The notes below the pieces were generated by a model. It had not been told where the DNA came from, ran no database searches, and was given only the letters and a program-made list of their open reading frames with translations. Below are positions 44,145-52,703 of a DNA stretch of 64,000 nucleotides, one piece after another. Position numbers and translations under genes: made by a program. Within the stretch, counting starts at the first letter, position 1. Every line of letters starts with the position of its first letter. The stretch comes from JABJGO01 sp963921245. Its GTDB lineage: Bacteria; Pseudomonadota; Alphaproteobacteria; Rhodospirillales; Casp-alpha2. Location: assembly GCA_963921245.4 (NCBI GenBank), contig CAWUEY030000001.1, forward strand, positions 2,418,001 through 2,482,000, in the 5' to 3' direction.

Positions 44145-44524
44145 TGAAAATGGAATCTCATCTCGGCCGCGTACGCGGCCTCGGTTCGGCAAAACACGGC
44201 CTTACGCACTGGTGGGCGCAACGGATCACAGCCCTTGCGCTGATCCCGCTGTCGCTCTGGTTCATGGCATCTGTCATTTCCCTCAACGGGTCAGGATATG
44301 CCGGATATGCCGCCTGGATCAGCGAATTTGGAAACCTGATCATGTCCGTTTGCTTTTTTGTTGCCTTGTTCCACCACCTACAACTGGGTATGCAGGTGGT
44401 TATTGAGGATTATGTCCACGGCGAAACCGGAAAGGTTACCTTGCTTATCCTAGTCAAATTTGTCGCCTTTGTCGGCGGGTTATCGTGCATTATTGCGGCT
44501 TTCAAAGTCGCACTCGCCGGTTAA
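44144..44524 (+). CDS. sdhD: Succinate dehydrogenase membrane anchor subunit
   Basis: SdhD is the second membrane anchor, 126 residues with three membrane helices. The N-terminal part LGRVRGLGSAKHGLTHWWAQR is typical of alphaproteobacterial SdhD, and the haem-ligand region is ALFHHLQLGMQVVIEDYVHG. It overlaps sdhC by one base and is followed 14 bp later by sdhA, so the operon order is C-D-A-B. Confidence 0.92.
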   Translation: MKMESHLGRVRGLGSAKHGLTHWWAQRITALALIPLSLWFMASVISLNGSGYAGYAAWISEFGNLIMSVCFFVALFHHLQLGMQVVIEDYVHGETGKVTLLILVKFVAFVGGLSCIIAAFKVALAG

Positions 44525-44538
44525 ACGAGAGAGCTCTC

Positions 44539-46329
44539 ATGCGTTCTGCATACGAAATCGTCAAGCATGAATATGATGTCATTATTCTGGGTGCTGGTGG
44601 TGCCGGTCTTCGTGCCACACTGGGCATGGCGGCCGGCGGCCTGAAAACAGCCTGTATCACCAAGGTTTTCCCGACCCGTTCCCATACCGTTGCAGCCCAG
44701 GGCGGTATTGGTGCCGCGCTTGGTAACATGGCGGAGGATCACTGGGAATGGCATATGTACGATACGGTGAAGGGTTCGGACTGGCTCGGCGATCAGGATG
44801 CCATTGAATATATGTGCCGCGAAGCCGTCCCGGCTGTCTATGAACTGGAGCATTATGGCGTACCGTTTTCCCGGAATGCGGCGGGCAGAATTTATCAGCG
44901 ACCATTTGGCGGGCATATGCGCAATTATGGCGAAGCCCCCGTTCAACGTGCCTGTGCGGCCGCGGACCGGACCGGTCACGCCATCCTGCACACACTGTAT
45001 CAACAGTGCCTGAAACATAATGCCGAGTTCTTTGTCGAATACTTTGCCATCGACCTGATCATGGGCGATGACGGGGTTTGCGAAGGGCTGGTTGCCTGGA
45101 ATTTGGATGACGGGACCATGCATGTATTCCGCGGTCATATGGTGGTCATGGCCACCGGCGGATATGGGCGGGCCTATTTTTCCTGTACATCCGCTCATAC
45201 CTGTACCGGTGATGGCAATGCCATGGTTGCACGGGCCGGCCTGCCCCTTCAGGATCACGAGTTTGTTCAATTCCATCCCACCGGCATCTATGGTTCTGGC
45301 TGCCTGATCACCGAAGGCGCGCGCGGCGAAGGCGGCTACCTGACCAATTCAGAAGGCACGCGCTTTATGGAAAGCTATGCGCCGACGGCCAAGGACCTTG
45401 CTAGCCGTGACGTGGTCAGTCGCGCCATGACCATGGAAATCCGCGATGGTCGTGGCGTCGGGCCGGATGGCGATCACATTTACCTGCATCTGGAGCACCT
45501 AGGTGCCGAAGTACTGCACGAACGGCTTCCCGGGATCACCGAGTCTGCGCGAATTTTTGCCGGTGTTGATGCTTCAAAAGAACCCTGCCCTGTCCTGCCA
45601 ACGGTGCATTATAACATGGGCGGGATTCCGACCAATCACATGACCGAAGCGCTCGCGCCCACCAAGGATGCCCCCGACGCGGTTGCGCCGGGTCTGATGG
45701 CGGTAGGTGAGTGCGCCTCGGCTTCCGTCCATGGGGCCAACCGACTGGGAACAAACTCATTGCTGGACATCGTCGTGTTTGGACGTGCCGCCGGCATCCG
45801 GGCCAGCGAGATTATCAAACCCGGAACGCCGCTCCGCCCGAAACGAAAAAACGAAGCGGATTACGCTTTGGGCAGGTTTGACAAAATTCGCCATGCCAAG
45901 GGCGACACCCCGACCGCCGCCCTTCGACTGGACATGCAGCGTGTCATGCAAAGCAACGCCGCCGTCTTCCGGACCACGGAAGTTCTGCGGGAAGGTTGTG
46001 ATGCCATGGATCGTGTTTGGGAGGGCATGTCTGACCTGAAAGTATCGGACACATCGCTGATCTGGAATTCGGATTTGGTGGAAAGCCTCGAACTGGAAAA
46101 TTTGATGATCTGTGCCAAGGCGACCATCTTCTCGGCGGCCGCCCGCGAGGAGAGCCGAGGCGCTCACGCCCACGAGGATTTTCCGGACAGAGACGACGAG
46201 AACTGGATGAAACACACGCTGGCCTGGATCGATGAAAATGGCAAAGTGACTCTGGACTATCGTCCTGTTCATACCTACACGCTGAGCGATGAGGTCGAAT
46301 ACATCGAGCCCAAGGCCCGGGTCTACTAA
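44539..46329 (+). CDS. sdhA: Succinate dehydrogenase flavoprotein subunit
   Basis: SdhA oxidises succinate to fumarate. The 596-residue protein has FAD-binding VIILGAGGAGLRATLG, the covalent flavin-attachment region TRSHTVAAQGGIGAALGN (His), the active-site HPTGIYGSGCLITEGARGEG, and ANRLGTNSLLDIVVFGR. It ends with the C-terminal domain YRPVHTYTL. ATG 44539 is chosen over the open frame to 44485, which overlaps sdhD. A predicted assembly factor (DUF1674) is encoded at 24243-24500. Confidence 0.96.
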   Translation: MRSAYEIVKHEYDVIILGAGGAGLRATLGMAAGGLKTACITKVFPTRSHTVAAQGGIGAALGNMAEDHWEWHMYDTVKGSDWLGDQDAIEYMCREAVPAVYELEHYGVPFSRNAAGRIYQRPFGGHMRNYGEAPVQRACAAADRTGHAILHTLYQQCLKHNAEFFVEYFAIDLIMGDDGVCEGLVAWNLDDGTMHVFRGHMVVMATGGYGRAYFSCTSAHTCTGDGNAMVARAGLPLQDHEFVQFHPTGIYGSGCLITEGARGEGGYLTNSEGTRFMESYAPTAKDLASRDVVSRAMTMEIRDGRGVGPDGDHIYLHLEHLGAEVLHERLPGITESARIFAGVDASKEPCPVLPTVHYNMGGIPTNHMTEALAPTKDAPDAVAPGLMAVGECASASVHGANRLGTNSLLDIVVFGRAAGIRASEIIKPGTPLRPKRKNEADYALGRFDKIRHAKGDTPTAALRLDMQRVMQSNAAVFRTTEVLREGCDAMDRVWEGMSDLKVSDTSLIWNSDLVESLELENLMICAKATIFSAAAREESRGAHAHEDFPDRDDENWMKHTLAWIDENGKVTLDYRPVHTYTLSDEVEYIEPKARVY

Positions 46330-46350
46330 ATAGAGGAAGAGCGACAAACC

Positions 46351-47127
46351 ATGGTTGAATTCTCCTTACCTGCAAATTCCCGCCCGACCAAAGGGAACAT
46401 CTTCAAAGCAGAAAGCGGCGCGACCAACGTGCGCACCTTTCATATCTATCGCTATGATCCGGATAGTGGCACCAACCCGCGCATCGACAGCTTTGAGGTT
46501 GATCTCGATACATGCGGCCCGATGGTTCTGGACGCGCTGATCAAAATCAAAAATGAAATGGATGCGACCCTGACGTTCCGGCGCTCCTGTCGTGAGGGGG
46601 TTTGCGGATCGTGCGCCTTCAATATTGATGGAACCAACACCATCGCCTGTACCAAGCCGATTGCTGAAATCAGCGGTGATGTGAAGATCTATCCGCTGCC
46701 GCATATGCCGGTTATCAAGGATCTGGTCTGTGACCTCAATCAGCCCTATGCACAATATGCGGCCATTCAGCCCTGGATGAAGGCCGACACGCCGCCACCC
46801 AACCATGAACGCCTGCAGTCTGAAGAAGAGCGCGCGAAACTGGACGGCATGTGGGAATGCATTCTGTGTTTCTGCTGCCAGACCAGCTGTCCCAGTTATT
46901 GGTGGAACGGGGATCGGTATATGGGCCCGGCGGTATTGTTACAGGCCAATCGCTGGATTCAGGATAGCCGTGACGAGGCGACGGGTGAACGCCTGGACGA
47001 ACTGGACGATCCGTTCCGTCTGTTTCGCTGCCACACGATCATGAATTGTTCGAACACCTGTCCGAAGAATTTGAACCCGGGCAAGGCTATCGGCGAAATC
47101 AAGGAAGCTCTCGCCAAGAGGCAATGA
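46351..47127 (+). CDS. sdhB: Succinate dehydrogenase iron-sulfur subunit
   Basis: SdhB carries electrons from FAD to quinone through three clusters. The 258-residue protein shows the [2Fe-2S] ligands in SCREGVCGSCAFNIDG and the later Cys in NTIACTKPI, then the [4Fe-4S]/[3Fe-4S] ligands in CILCFCCQTSCPSYWW, and CHTIMNCSNTCPKNLNPGKA. It starts 21 bp after sdhA and ends the operon. The downstream neighbour points the other way. Confidence 0.96.
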   Translation: MVEFSLPANSRPTKGNIFKAESGATNVRTFHIYRYDPDSGTNPRIDSFEVDLDTCGPMVLDALIKIKNEMDATLTFRRSCREGVCGSCAFNIDGTNTIACTKPIAEISGDVKIYPLPHMPVIKDLVCDLNQPYAQYAAIQPWMKADTPPPNHERLQSEEERAKLDGMWECILCFCCQTSCPSYWWNGDRYMGPAVLLQANRWIQDSRDEATGERLDELDDPFRLFRCHTIMNCSNTCPKNLNPGKAIGEIKEALAKRQ

Positions 47128-47232
47128 TCTATTAGGCCTACGAATTTTGAGTCGCGGCGGTTGACGGCGGGCCTACGCGTTTGCTGTTCCAGGGTTGTTC
47201 CTGATCAACCCCGCCGAAAAGTTTCATTTTCG

Positions 47233-48045
47233 TTATCGCGGCCACCGAAGAAACGGATGAGCGATCAGGGCCAGCAGCGTTAATCCACGATGATCGCGGG
47301 CCTCAATCTGGCCAATCTTCATATCCGGGTGCCCTTTTTCAGGTTGCGCCTTGTAGGTTCTGAAAATCCGGTCCCAGGCGGAGAGAAAAAACCCGAAATT
47401 GCTGTTGGTTTCCGGAACAATCACCGAATGGTGAACCCTGTGCATATCCGGGGTCACAACAACCATCCGCAAACCTGCGTCCAGGGGCTTAAACAAACGG
47501 ACATTGGCGTGGTTGAACATGGCTGATGCATTCAGGACAATTTCAAACAGCACCACGGCGATCGGATCGGCACCGATGGCAATGATCACAGCACCCTTGA
47601 TGAACAGAGAAAGAATGATCTCTCCCGGATGGAAACGAAGCCCTGTTGTTACATCCACATCAAGATCCAGATGGTGAACGCGATGCAGCCGCCAAAACAT
47701 CGGTATGTGGTGAAACGCCACGTGCTGCGCATAAATCGCCAGATCAAGCAGCAGTATCGTAACCAGAAACGCTGCAAGGACAGGAATATCCAGCATATAC
47801 AGAAGCCCCCAGCCGTTCTCTTTTGCCATCAGGGCAACGCCCCAGGCAAACCCGGGCATCAACAGTCGAGCAAGCAACGTATTGACCGCCGTTATCGTGA
47901 TATTGATCACCCAACGTTCGCTTTTCGGCCGTGCCAGAACCCGCCGGGGGGCAATCACTTCCCACAGTGCCATGACACCAAAAACCCCGAAAAAGGCGAG
48001 GGTTCGAACAATGGCTTCCGGGCCTGCAAGTTCAGGAATTTCCAT
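47233..48045 (-). CDS. Sterol desaturase / fatty acid hydroxylase family membrane protein
   Basis: This 270-residue integral membrane protein has the di-iron histidine boxes of the family: HVAFHHIPMFWRLHRVHH (about residues 120-140) and a later HRVHHSVIVPETNSN. These ligands support oxygen-dependent hydroxylation or desaturation of a lipid. The substrate (sterol, hopanoid, carotenoid or fatty acid) is unknown. ATG 48045 is chosen; the frame is open to 48078. It lies between sdhB, on which it converges, and zapE, from which it diverges. Confidence 0.85.
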   Translation of the reverse strand: MEIPELAGPEAIVRTLAFFGVFGVMALWEVIAPRRVLARPKSERWVINITITAVNTLLARLLMPGFAWGVALMAKENGWGLLYMLDIPVLAAFLVTILLLDLAIYAQHVAFHHIPMFWRLHRVHHLDLDVDVTTGLRFHPGEIILSLFIKGAVIIAIGADPIAVVLFEIVLNASAMFNHANVRLFKPLDAGLRMVVVTPDMHRVHHSVIVPETNSNFGFFLSAWDRIFRTYKAQPEKGHPDMKIGQIEARDHRGLTLLALIAHPFLRWPR

Positions 48046-48130
48046 GCCGTTCTCTCGTAAGGACGGGAAACCTATCACAAAGTTTCCGAACTGTATTGCC
48101 TATGATTTAACACTCCGCCAAGCTAGAGAT

Positions 48131-49267
48131 ATGCTGGTGACCACGCAACCCCGCGATGTCTATCGCGCCCTCATTTCAAACGGTGATATTCAGGTTGATC
48201 CACGCCAGGCCCACGCCATGGACCGGCTACAGAACCTGCATGACGCCCTGGAAACCTATGGCCAGCAAATGGGGGTTACCGGTTGGCGCGCCCGCCTCAG
48301 TTTCCGAGGCGGCAAGAAGGAGCCGCCAAAAGGTCTTTACATTTGGGGCGGCGTCGGGCGGGGGAAATCCATGCTGATGGATATTTTCTATGCCAACGCC
48401 GACATAGATGAGCGCAAACACGTTCATTTCCACGCTTTCATGCAGGAGGTGCACCGTCGCCTTCACAGTTACCGACAGGCCCAGGACGCCGGGGTTGTCA
48501 AATCTAGCAGGGATCCATTGGCGGCGCTCGCAAGGGTTATCGTCGACCAGGCCTGGTTGCTGTGTTTTGACGAATTTCACGTCACCGACATCGCCGACGC
48601 CATGATTCTCGGGCGGCTGTTTGAAGCACTCTTTAACGCGGGCGTGGTTGTCGTTGCCACCTCAAACCGCGTGCCGGATGATCTATACAAAGACGGCTTG
48701 CAGCGTGAATTATTCCTGCCGTTCATCGATCTCATCAAGGAGAAGATGGAGGTCATTGAACTGGACAGTCCGACGGATTATCGCCTTGAGCGCATGCAGG
48801 CCATGGACATTTACCTGACGCCATCCAACGAGGAAACCCGTGATAAACTGGATGCGGATTTCAAAAGGTTGACCGTTGGGACCAAGCCGGAAGAGTTAAC
48901 CCTGAGCATTCAGGGGCGCGATATCCATTTCCCCAGAACGGCGGAGGGAATTGCCTACACCTCATTTACCGAGTTGTGCGAACAACCCCTCGGGCCGGGT
49001 GACTATCTCGCTATCGCGGCGCGATTCCACACCATCATTCTTACCGACATTCCGAAACTTGGTCCGGAAAACCGGAACGAGGCGAAACGCTTCGTTACAC
49101 TGATTGATGCGCTCTACGAAGCGAAGGTAAATCTGATTTGTTCTGCCGCAGAGCAGCCGCAGAATTTGTACACGGAAGGAGATGGCGCGTTCGAATTTGA
49201 ACGAACGGTTTCACGACTGATGGAAATGCAATCACCGGAGTACATTTCACAGGGCCATCAGGCATGA
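48131..49267 (+). CDS. zapE: Cell division-associated ATPase ZapE (AFG1 family)
   Basis: This 378-residue AAA-like ATPase has Walker A GGVGRGKSMLMD near residue 80, the FHAFMQEVHRRLH segment typical of AFG1/ZapE, Walker B LLCFDEFHVTDIADAM and the arginine-containing VVVATSNRVPDDLY. E. coli ZapE binds the Z-ring under stress; mitochondrial AFG1 acts in respiratory complex turnover. The gene commonly precedes mdh in alphaproteobacteria, as here. ATG 48131 is preferred over a much longer open frame overlapping the divergent gene. Confidence 0.9.
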   Translation: MLVTTQPRDVYRALISNGDIQVDPRQAHAMDRLQNLHDALETYGQQMGVTGWRARLSFRGGKKEPPKGLYIWGGVGRGKSMLMDIFYANADIDERKHVHFHAFMQEVHRRLHSYRQAQDAGVVKSSRDPLAALARVIVDQAWLLCFDEFHVTDIADAMILGRLFEALFNAGVVVVATSNRVPDDLYKDGLQRELFLPFIDLIKEKMEVIELDSPTDYRLERMQAMDIYLTPSNEETRDKLDADFKRLTVGTKPEELTLSIQGRDIHFPRTAEGIAYTSFTELCEQPLGPGDYLAIAARFHTIILTDIPKLGPENRNEAKRFVTLIDALYEAKVNLICSAAEQPQNLYTEGDGAFEFERTVSRLMEMQSPEYISQGHQA

Positions 49268-49392
49268 TAATGCGCACGTGTCGATAACATTTGAAATGCA
49301 ATTATTCACCACGCCCGTGTTTCCATCTTCGCAGAATTCTATATCATAGGTGACCCACAAACGGATCAATTTGAAGGGAATTGGATACTCTT

Positions 49393-50400
49393 ATGGCACG
49401 CAACAAGATCGCCCTTATCGGTGCCGGTAACATTGGCGGCACCCTTGCTCATCTCGCTGGTCTCAAGGAACTTGGCGATATCGTTCTTTTCGATATCATC
49501 GACGGTATCCCGCAAGGCAAGGCTCTGGATATCGCCGAGGCGTCTCCGGTCCATGGCTTCGATGCCAGGCTTGTCGGGGGCAATCGCTACAGTGCGATCA
49601 AGGGCGCAGATGTCATCATCGTCACCGCCGGTATTGCGCGGAAACCGGGGATGAGCCGAGACGACCTGATTGGTACCAATGCCAAGGTCATGCAGCGCGT
49701 CGGGGAAGGGATCAAACGATACGCACCGAATGCGTTTGTAATCTGCATCACCAATCCCCTGGATGCCATGGTCTGGGCCTTGCGAGAAGCTTCCGGCCTG
49801 CCCCACAAGAAGGTCGTCGGCATGGCCGGTGTTCTGGATTCCGCGCGCTTTCGCTACTTCCTCGCGGAAGAATTCAATGTTTCCGTAGAAGACGTCACCG
49901 CCTTCGTCCTCGGTGGCCATGGTGATACCATGGTTCCGTTGACCCGTTATTCCACGGTTGCCGGTATTCCGCTACCGGATCTGGTAAAAATGGGCTGGAC
50001 CACACAGAAAAGGCTGGATGATATCGTTCAGCGCACCCGCGACGGCGGTGCTGAAATTGTCGGGCTGCTGAAAACCGGCTCGGCGTTTTATGCCCCGGCG
50101 GCGGCGGCCATTGCCATGGCCGAGAGCTATCTTAAAGATAAAAAACGGGTGCTACCCTGTGCCGCTCACCTGAAAGGAGAGTACGGGCAAAAAGGACTTT
50201 ATGTTGGTGTACCCTGTGTGATTGGTGCCGGTGGTGTTGAACGGGTCATTGAGATCAAAATGGATGCATCTGAGCGAGCAGCATTTAGAAAATCGGTCAA
50301 CGCTGTAAAAGGCCTGATTGATGTTACAAAAAACATGATGGCAGCAGAAAAGCGTGCCGCGTCGGCGAAAAAGCCGCCCGCATCAAACAAAAGAGCGTGA
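49393..50400 (+). CDS. mdh: Malate dehydrogenase (LDH-like type)
   Basis: This NAD-dependent enzyme oxidises malate to oxaloacetate. The N-terminus ARNKIALIGAGNIGGTLAH has the Rossmann motif. The substrate-binding arginines lie in GIARKPGMSRDDL, CITNPLDAMVWA follows, and the catalytic His is in VLGGHGDTMVPL. Typical enzymes of this group have about 320 residues. Here a Lys/Ala-rich tail of about 15-20 residues (KRAASAKKPPASNKRA) is added. A TTG at 49381 is an alternative start. It is followed 43 bp later by sucC. Confidence 0.95.
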   Translation: MARNKIALIGAGNIGGTLAHLAGLKELGDIVLFDIIDGIPQGKALDIAEASPVHGFDARLVGGNRYSAIKGADVIIVTAGIARKPGMSRDDLIGTNAKVMQRVGEGIKRYAPNAFVICITNPLDAMVWALREASGLPHKKVVGMAGVLDSARFRYFLAEEFNVSVEDVTAFVLGGHGDTMVPLTRYSTVAGIPLPDLVKMGWTTQKRLDDIVQRTRDGGAEIVGLLKTGSAFYAPAAAAIAMAESYLKDKKRVLPCAAHLKGEYGQKGLYVGVPCVIGAGGVERVIEIKMDASERAAFRKSVNAVKGLIDVTKNMMAAEKRAASAKKPPASNKRA

Positions 50401-50443
50401 TCAAGAATAGCCCCATGACAGCCAGGGAAACAGTGAGGCAACC

Positions 50444-51640
50444 ATGAATATCCATGAATATCAGGGCAAGGAGCTGCTCGCCCGGTACGGCGTCAGTGTC
50501 TTGAGAGGCAGTGTCGCCTACACACCGGAAGAAGCCGTGAAAGCCGCCGAGGAACTGGGTGGCCCGGTCTATGTGGTCAAATCCCAAATCCATGCGGGCG
50601 GGCGTGGTGCCGGTCGCTTCAGGAATAACCCCGACGGCCAGGGCGGCGTTCGCGTCGTTAAATCCGTCGACGAGGTCCGTGCAAGTGCAGAGGAAATGCT
50701 GGGCCACGTTTTGGTGACCAGGCAAACCGGTGAAACCGGCAAGGAAGTTAAACGTCTCTACATCGAAGATGGTTGCGATATTCAGCGCGAACTCTACCTG
50801 GGCATGTTGCTGGACCGCGAAACCTCGCGCCTGACCATGATGGCCTCGACGGAAGGCGGCATGGAAATCGAGCAGGTCGCTCACCGAACCCCTGAAAAAA
50901 TTCTCAAGGTCGCTATTGATCCGGCTACCGGTATGCAACCCTACCACGCGCGCAAGCTCGCTTTTGGTCTGGGTCTGGAAGGTAAACAGGTCAATGCCGC
51001 CGTGAAGTTCATGATGGCCATGTACAGGGCTTTCAACGAACTGGATTGTTCCATTGTCGAGATCAACCCGTTGGTGGTTACCGGTGATGGGGATGTCATC
51101 GCGCTGGATGCCAAGGTCAATTTCGACGATAACGCGCTGTATCGCCAGAAATCCGTTCTGGAAATGCGTGACGAAGACGAAGAAGACCCCATGGAACTGG
51201 AAGCCGCCCAGCACGAGTTGAACTACATCAAGCTCGACGGCAACATCGGGTGCATGGTGAACGGCGCCGGCCTCGCCATGGCGACCATGGATATCATCAA
51301 GTTATATGGCGGTGATCCGGCCAACTTCCTGGATGTTGGCGGCGGCGCCACCAAAGAACGGGTGACCGCGGCTTTTAAGATCATTCTGTCCGATCCCAAT
51401 GTTGAAGGCATTCTGGTGAATATTTTTGGCGGCATCATGCGCTGTGACGTTATTGCCGAGGGTGTTGTGGCAGCGGCCAGGGAAGTCAGCCTGAATGTGC
51501 CATTGGTCGTGCGTCTGGAGGGTACCAACGTTGAAAAGGGCAAACAAATCCTCGCGGAATCGGGCTTGCCCATTGTGTCCGGTGATGATCTGGGGGATGC
51601 CGCCCGGAAAATCGTCAAAGAAGTTCAGGAGGCAAGCTGA
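50444..51640 (+). CDS. sucC: Succinyl-CoA synthetase beta subunit
   Basis: SucC is the ATP-grasp subunit that forms the nucleotide and succinate side of the reaction. The 398-residue protein starts MNIHEYQGKELLARYGV, as the family does, with KSQIHAGGRGAGRF, VEINPLVV, a metal-binding Asp region, and GNIGCMVNGAGLAMATMD followed by DVGGGATKERV. The stop overlaps the sucD ATG by one base (TGATG). Confidence 0.96.
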   Translation: MNIHEYQGKELLARYGVSVLRGSVAYTPEEAVKAAEELGGPVYVVKSQIHAGGRGAGRFRNNPDGQGGVRVVKSVDEVRASAEEMLGHVLVTRQTGETGKEVKRLYIEDGCDIQRELYLGMLLDRETSRLTMMASTEGGMEIEQVAHRTPEKILKVAIDPATGMQPYHARKLAFGLGLEGKQVNAAVKFMMAMYRAFNELDCSIVEINPLVVTGDGDVIALDAKVNFDDNALYRQKSVLEMRDEDEEDPMELEAAQHELNYIKLDGNIGCMVNGAGLAMATMDIIKLYGGDPANFLDVGGGATKERVTAAFKIILSDPNVEGILVNIFGGIMRCDVIAEGVVAAAREVSLNVPLVVRLEGTNVEKGKQILAESGLPIVSGDDLGDAARKIVKEVQEAS

Positions 51641-52512
51641 TGTCTGTACTCGTTGACAGCAATACCCGCGTCATTTGCCAGGGCTTTACCGGCGCACAAG
51701 GGACGTTCCATTCGGAACAGGCCATTGCCTACGGTACCCGGATGGTTGGTGGTGTTACCCCCGGCAAGGGCGGAACTAGGCATCTCGACCTGCCGGTGTT
51801 TGATACTGTTGCCGATGCGGTTGCCAAGACCGCGGCCAATGCTTCGGTAATCTATGTGCCGCCGCCCTTTGCTGGCGACGCCATCCTCGAAGCGATCGAT
51901 GCGGAAATCCCCCTGGTGGTGTGTATCACGGAAGGCATTCCGGTCCTCGATATGGTTCGGGTAAAGCGCGCTCTGGAAGGCTCCAAAACCCGCCTTATCG
52001 GGCCGAACTGTCCGGGTATTATCACACCGGACGAATGCAAGATCGGAATTATGCCCGGTCACATTCACAAACCAGGCAAGGTAGGCATTGTTTCCCGCTC
52101 CGGGACGCTGACCTATGAAGCGGTCGCGCAAACCACGGCCGCCGGTCTCGGGCAATCCACCTGTATCGGCATTGGCGGTGATCCGGTCAATGGCACCAAC
52201 TTTGTCGATTGTCTGACCATGTTCATTGAAGACGAGGCTACGGAAGCCATTGTCATGATCGGTGAAATCGGTGGTTCTGCGGAAGAGGAAGGTGCCGACG
52301 TCATCAAGGCATCCGGTACCAAAAAACCTGTTGTCGGCTTTATTGCCGGTTTGACCGCGCCGCCGGGTCGGCGCATGGGCCATGCCGGTGCCATCATTTC
52401 CGGTGGCAAGGGTGGGGCCGGTGATAAAATTGAGGCCATGCAGGCGGTCGGCATTCATGTGACCGAGTCGCCCGCTCTGATCGGGGAAACCATGATCAAG
52501 GCCATGGGATAG
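51640..52512 (+). CDS. sucD: Succinyl-CoA synthetase alpha subunit
   Basis: SucD binds CoA and carries the phosphorylated active-site His. The 290-residue protein has an N-terminal CoA-binding domain (VICQGFTGAQGTFHSEQAI), GGVTPGKGG, GPNCPGIITPDE, SRSGTLTYEAVAQT and the catalytic His in GRRMGHAGAIISGG. It is coupled to sucC and followed after 191 bp by sucA. Confidence 0.96.
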   Translation: MSVLVDSNTRVICQGFTGAQGTFHSEQAIAYGTRMVGGVTPGKGGTRHLDLPVFDTVADAVAKTAANASVIYVPPPFAGDAILEAIDAEIPLVVCITEGIPVLDMVRVKRALEGSKTRLIGPNCPGIITPDECKIGIMPGHIHKPGKVGIVSRSGTLTYEAVAQTTAAGLGQSTCIGIGGDPVNGTNFVDCLTMFIEDEATEAIVMIGEIGGSAEEEGADVIKASGTKKPVVGFIAGLTAPPGRRMGHAGAIISGGKGGAGDKIEAMQAVGIHVTESPALIGETMIKAMG

Positions 52513-52558
52513 CCCGGCTTGATCAGGGTTTCTAACAAAAAATCAGTGAATAGCGAAA

Positions 52559-52595
52559 GCCGATGGACATTTGATCCGTCGGCCCTCACTTTTTT
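52559..52595 (+). terminator. Possible attenuator/terminator between sucD and sucA
   Basis: GCCGATGGA at 52559-52567 can pair with TCCGTCGGC at 52575-52583 with one mismatch, and a run of T residues lies at about 52590-52595. The stem is imperfect and the T run begins six bases after it, so it may only reduce read-through from sucCD into sucA. Confidence 0.35.
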
Positions 52596-52703
52596 GCCGG
52601 ATTCTTCGATGTTTCCTTTGAGTTAGCGGATTTTCGGCTTACCCTGTACCCAGCACAAAAAATACAGGGGGCAAAGGCCGTCGACGCGGCTTTTGATGAC
52701 GCC

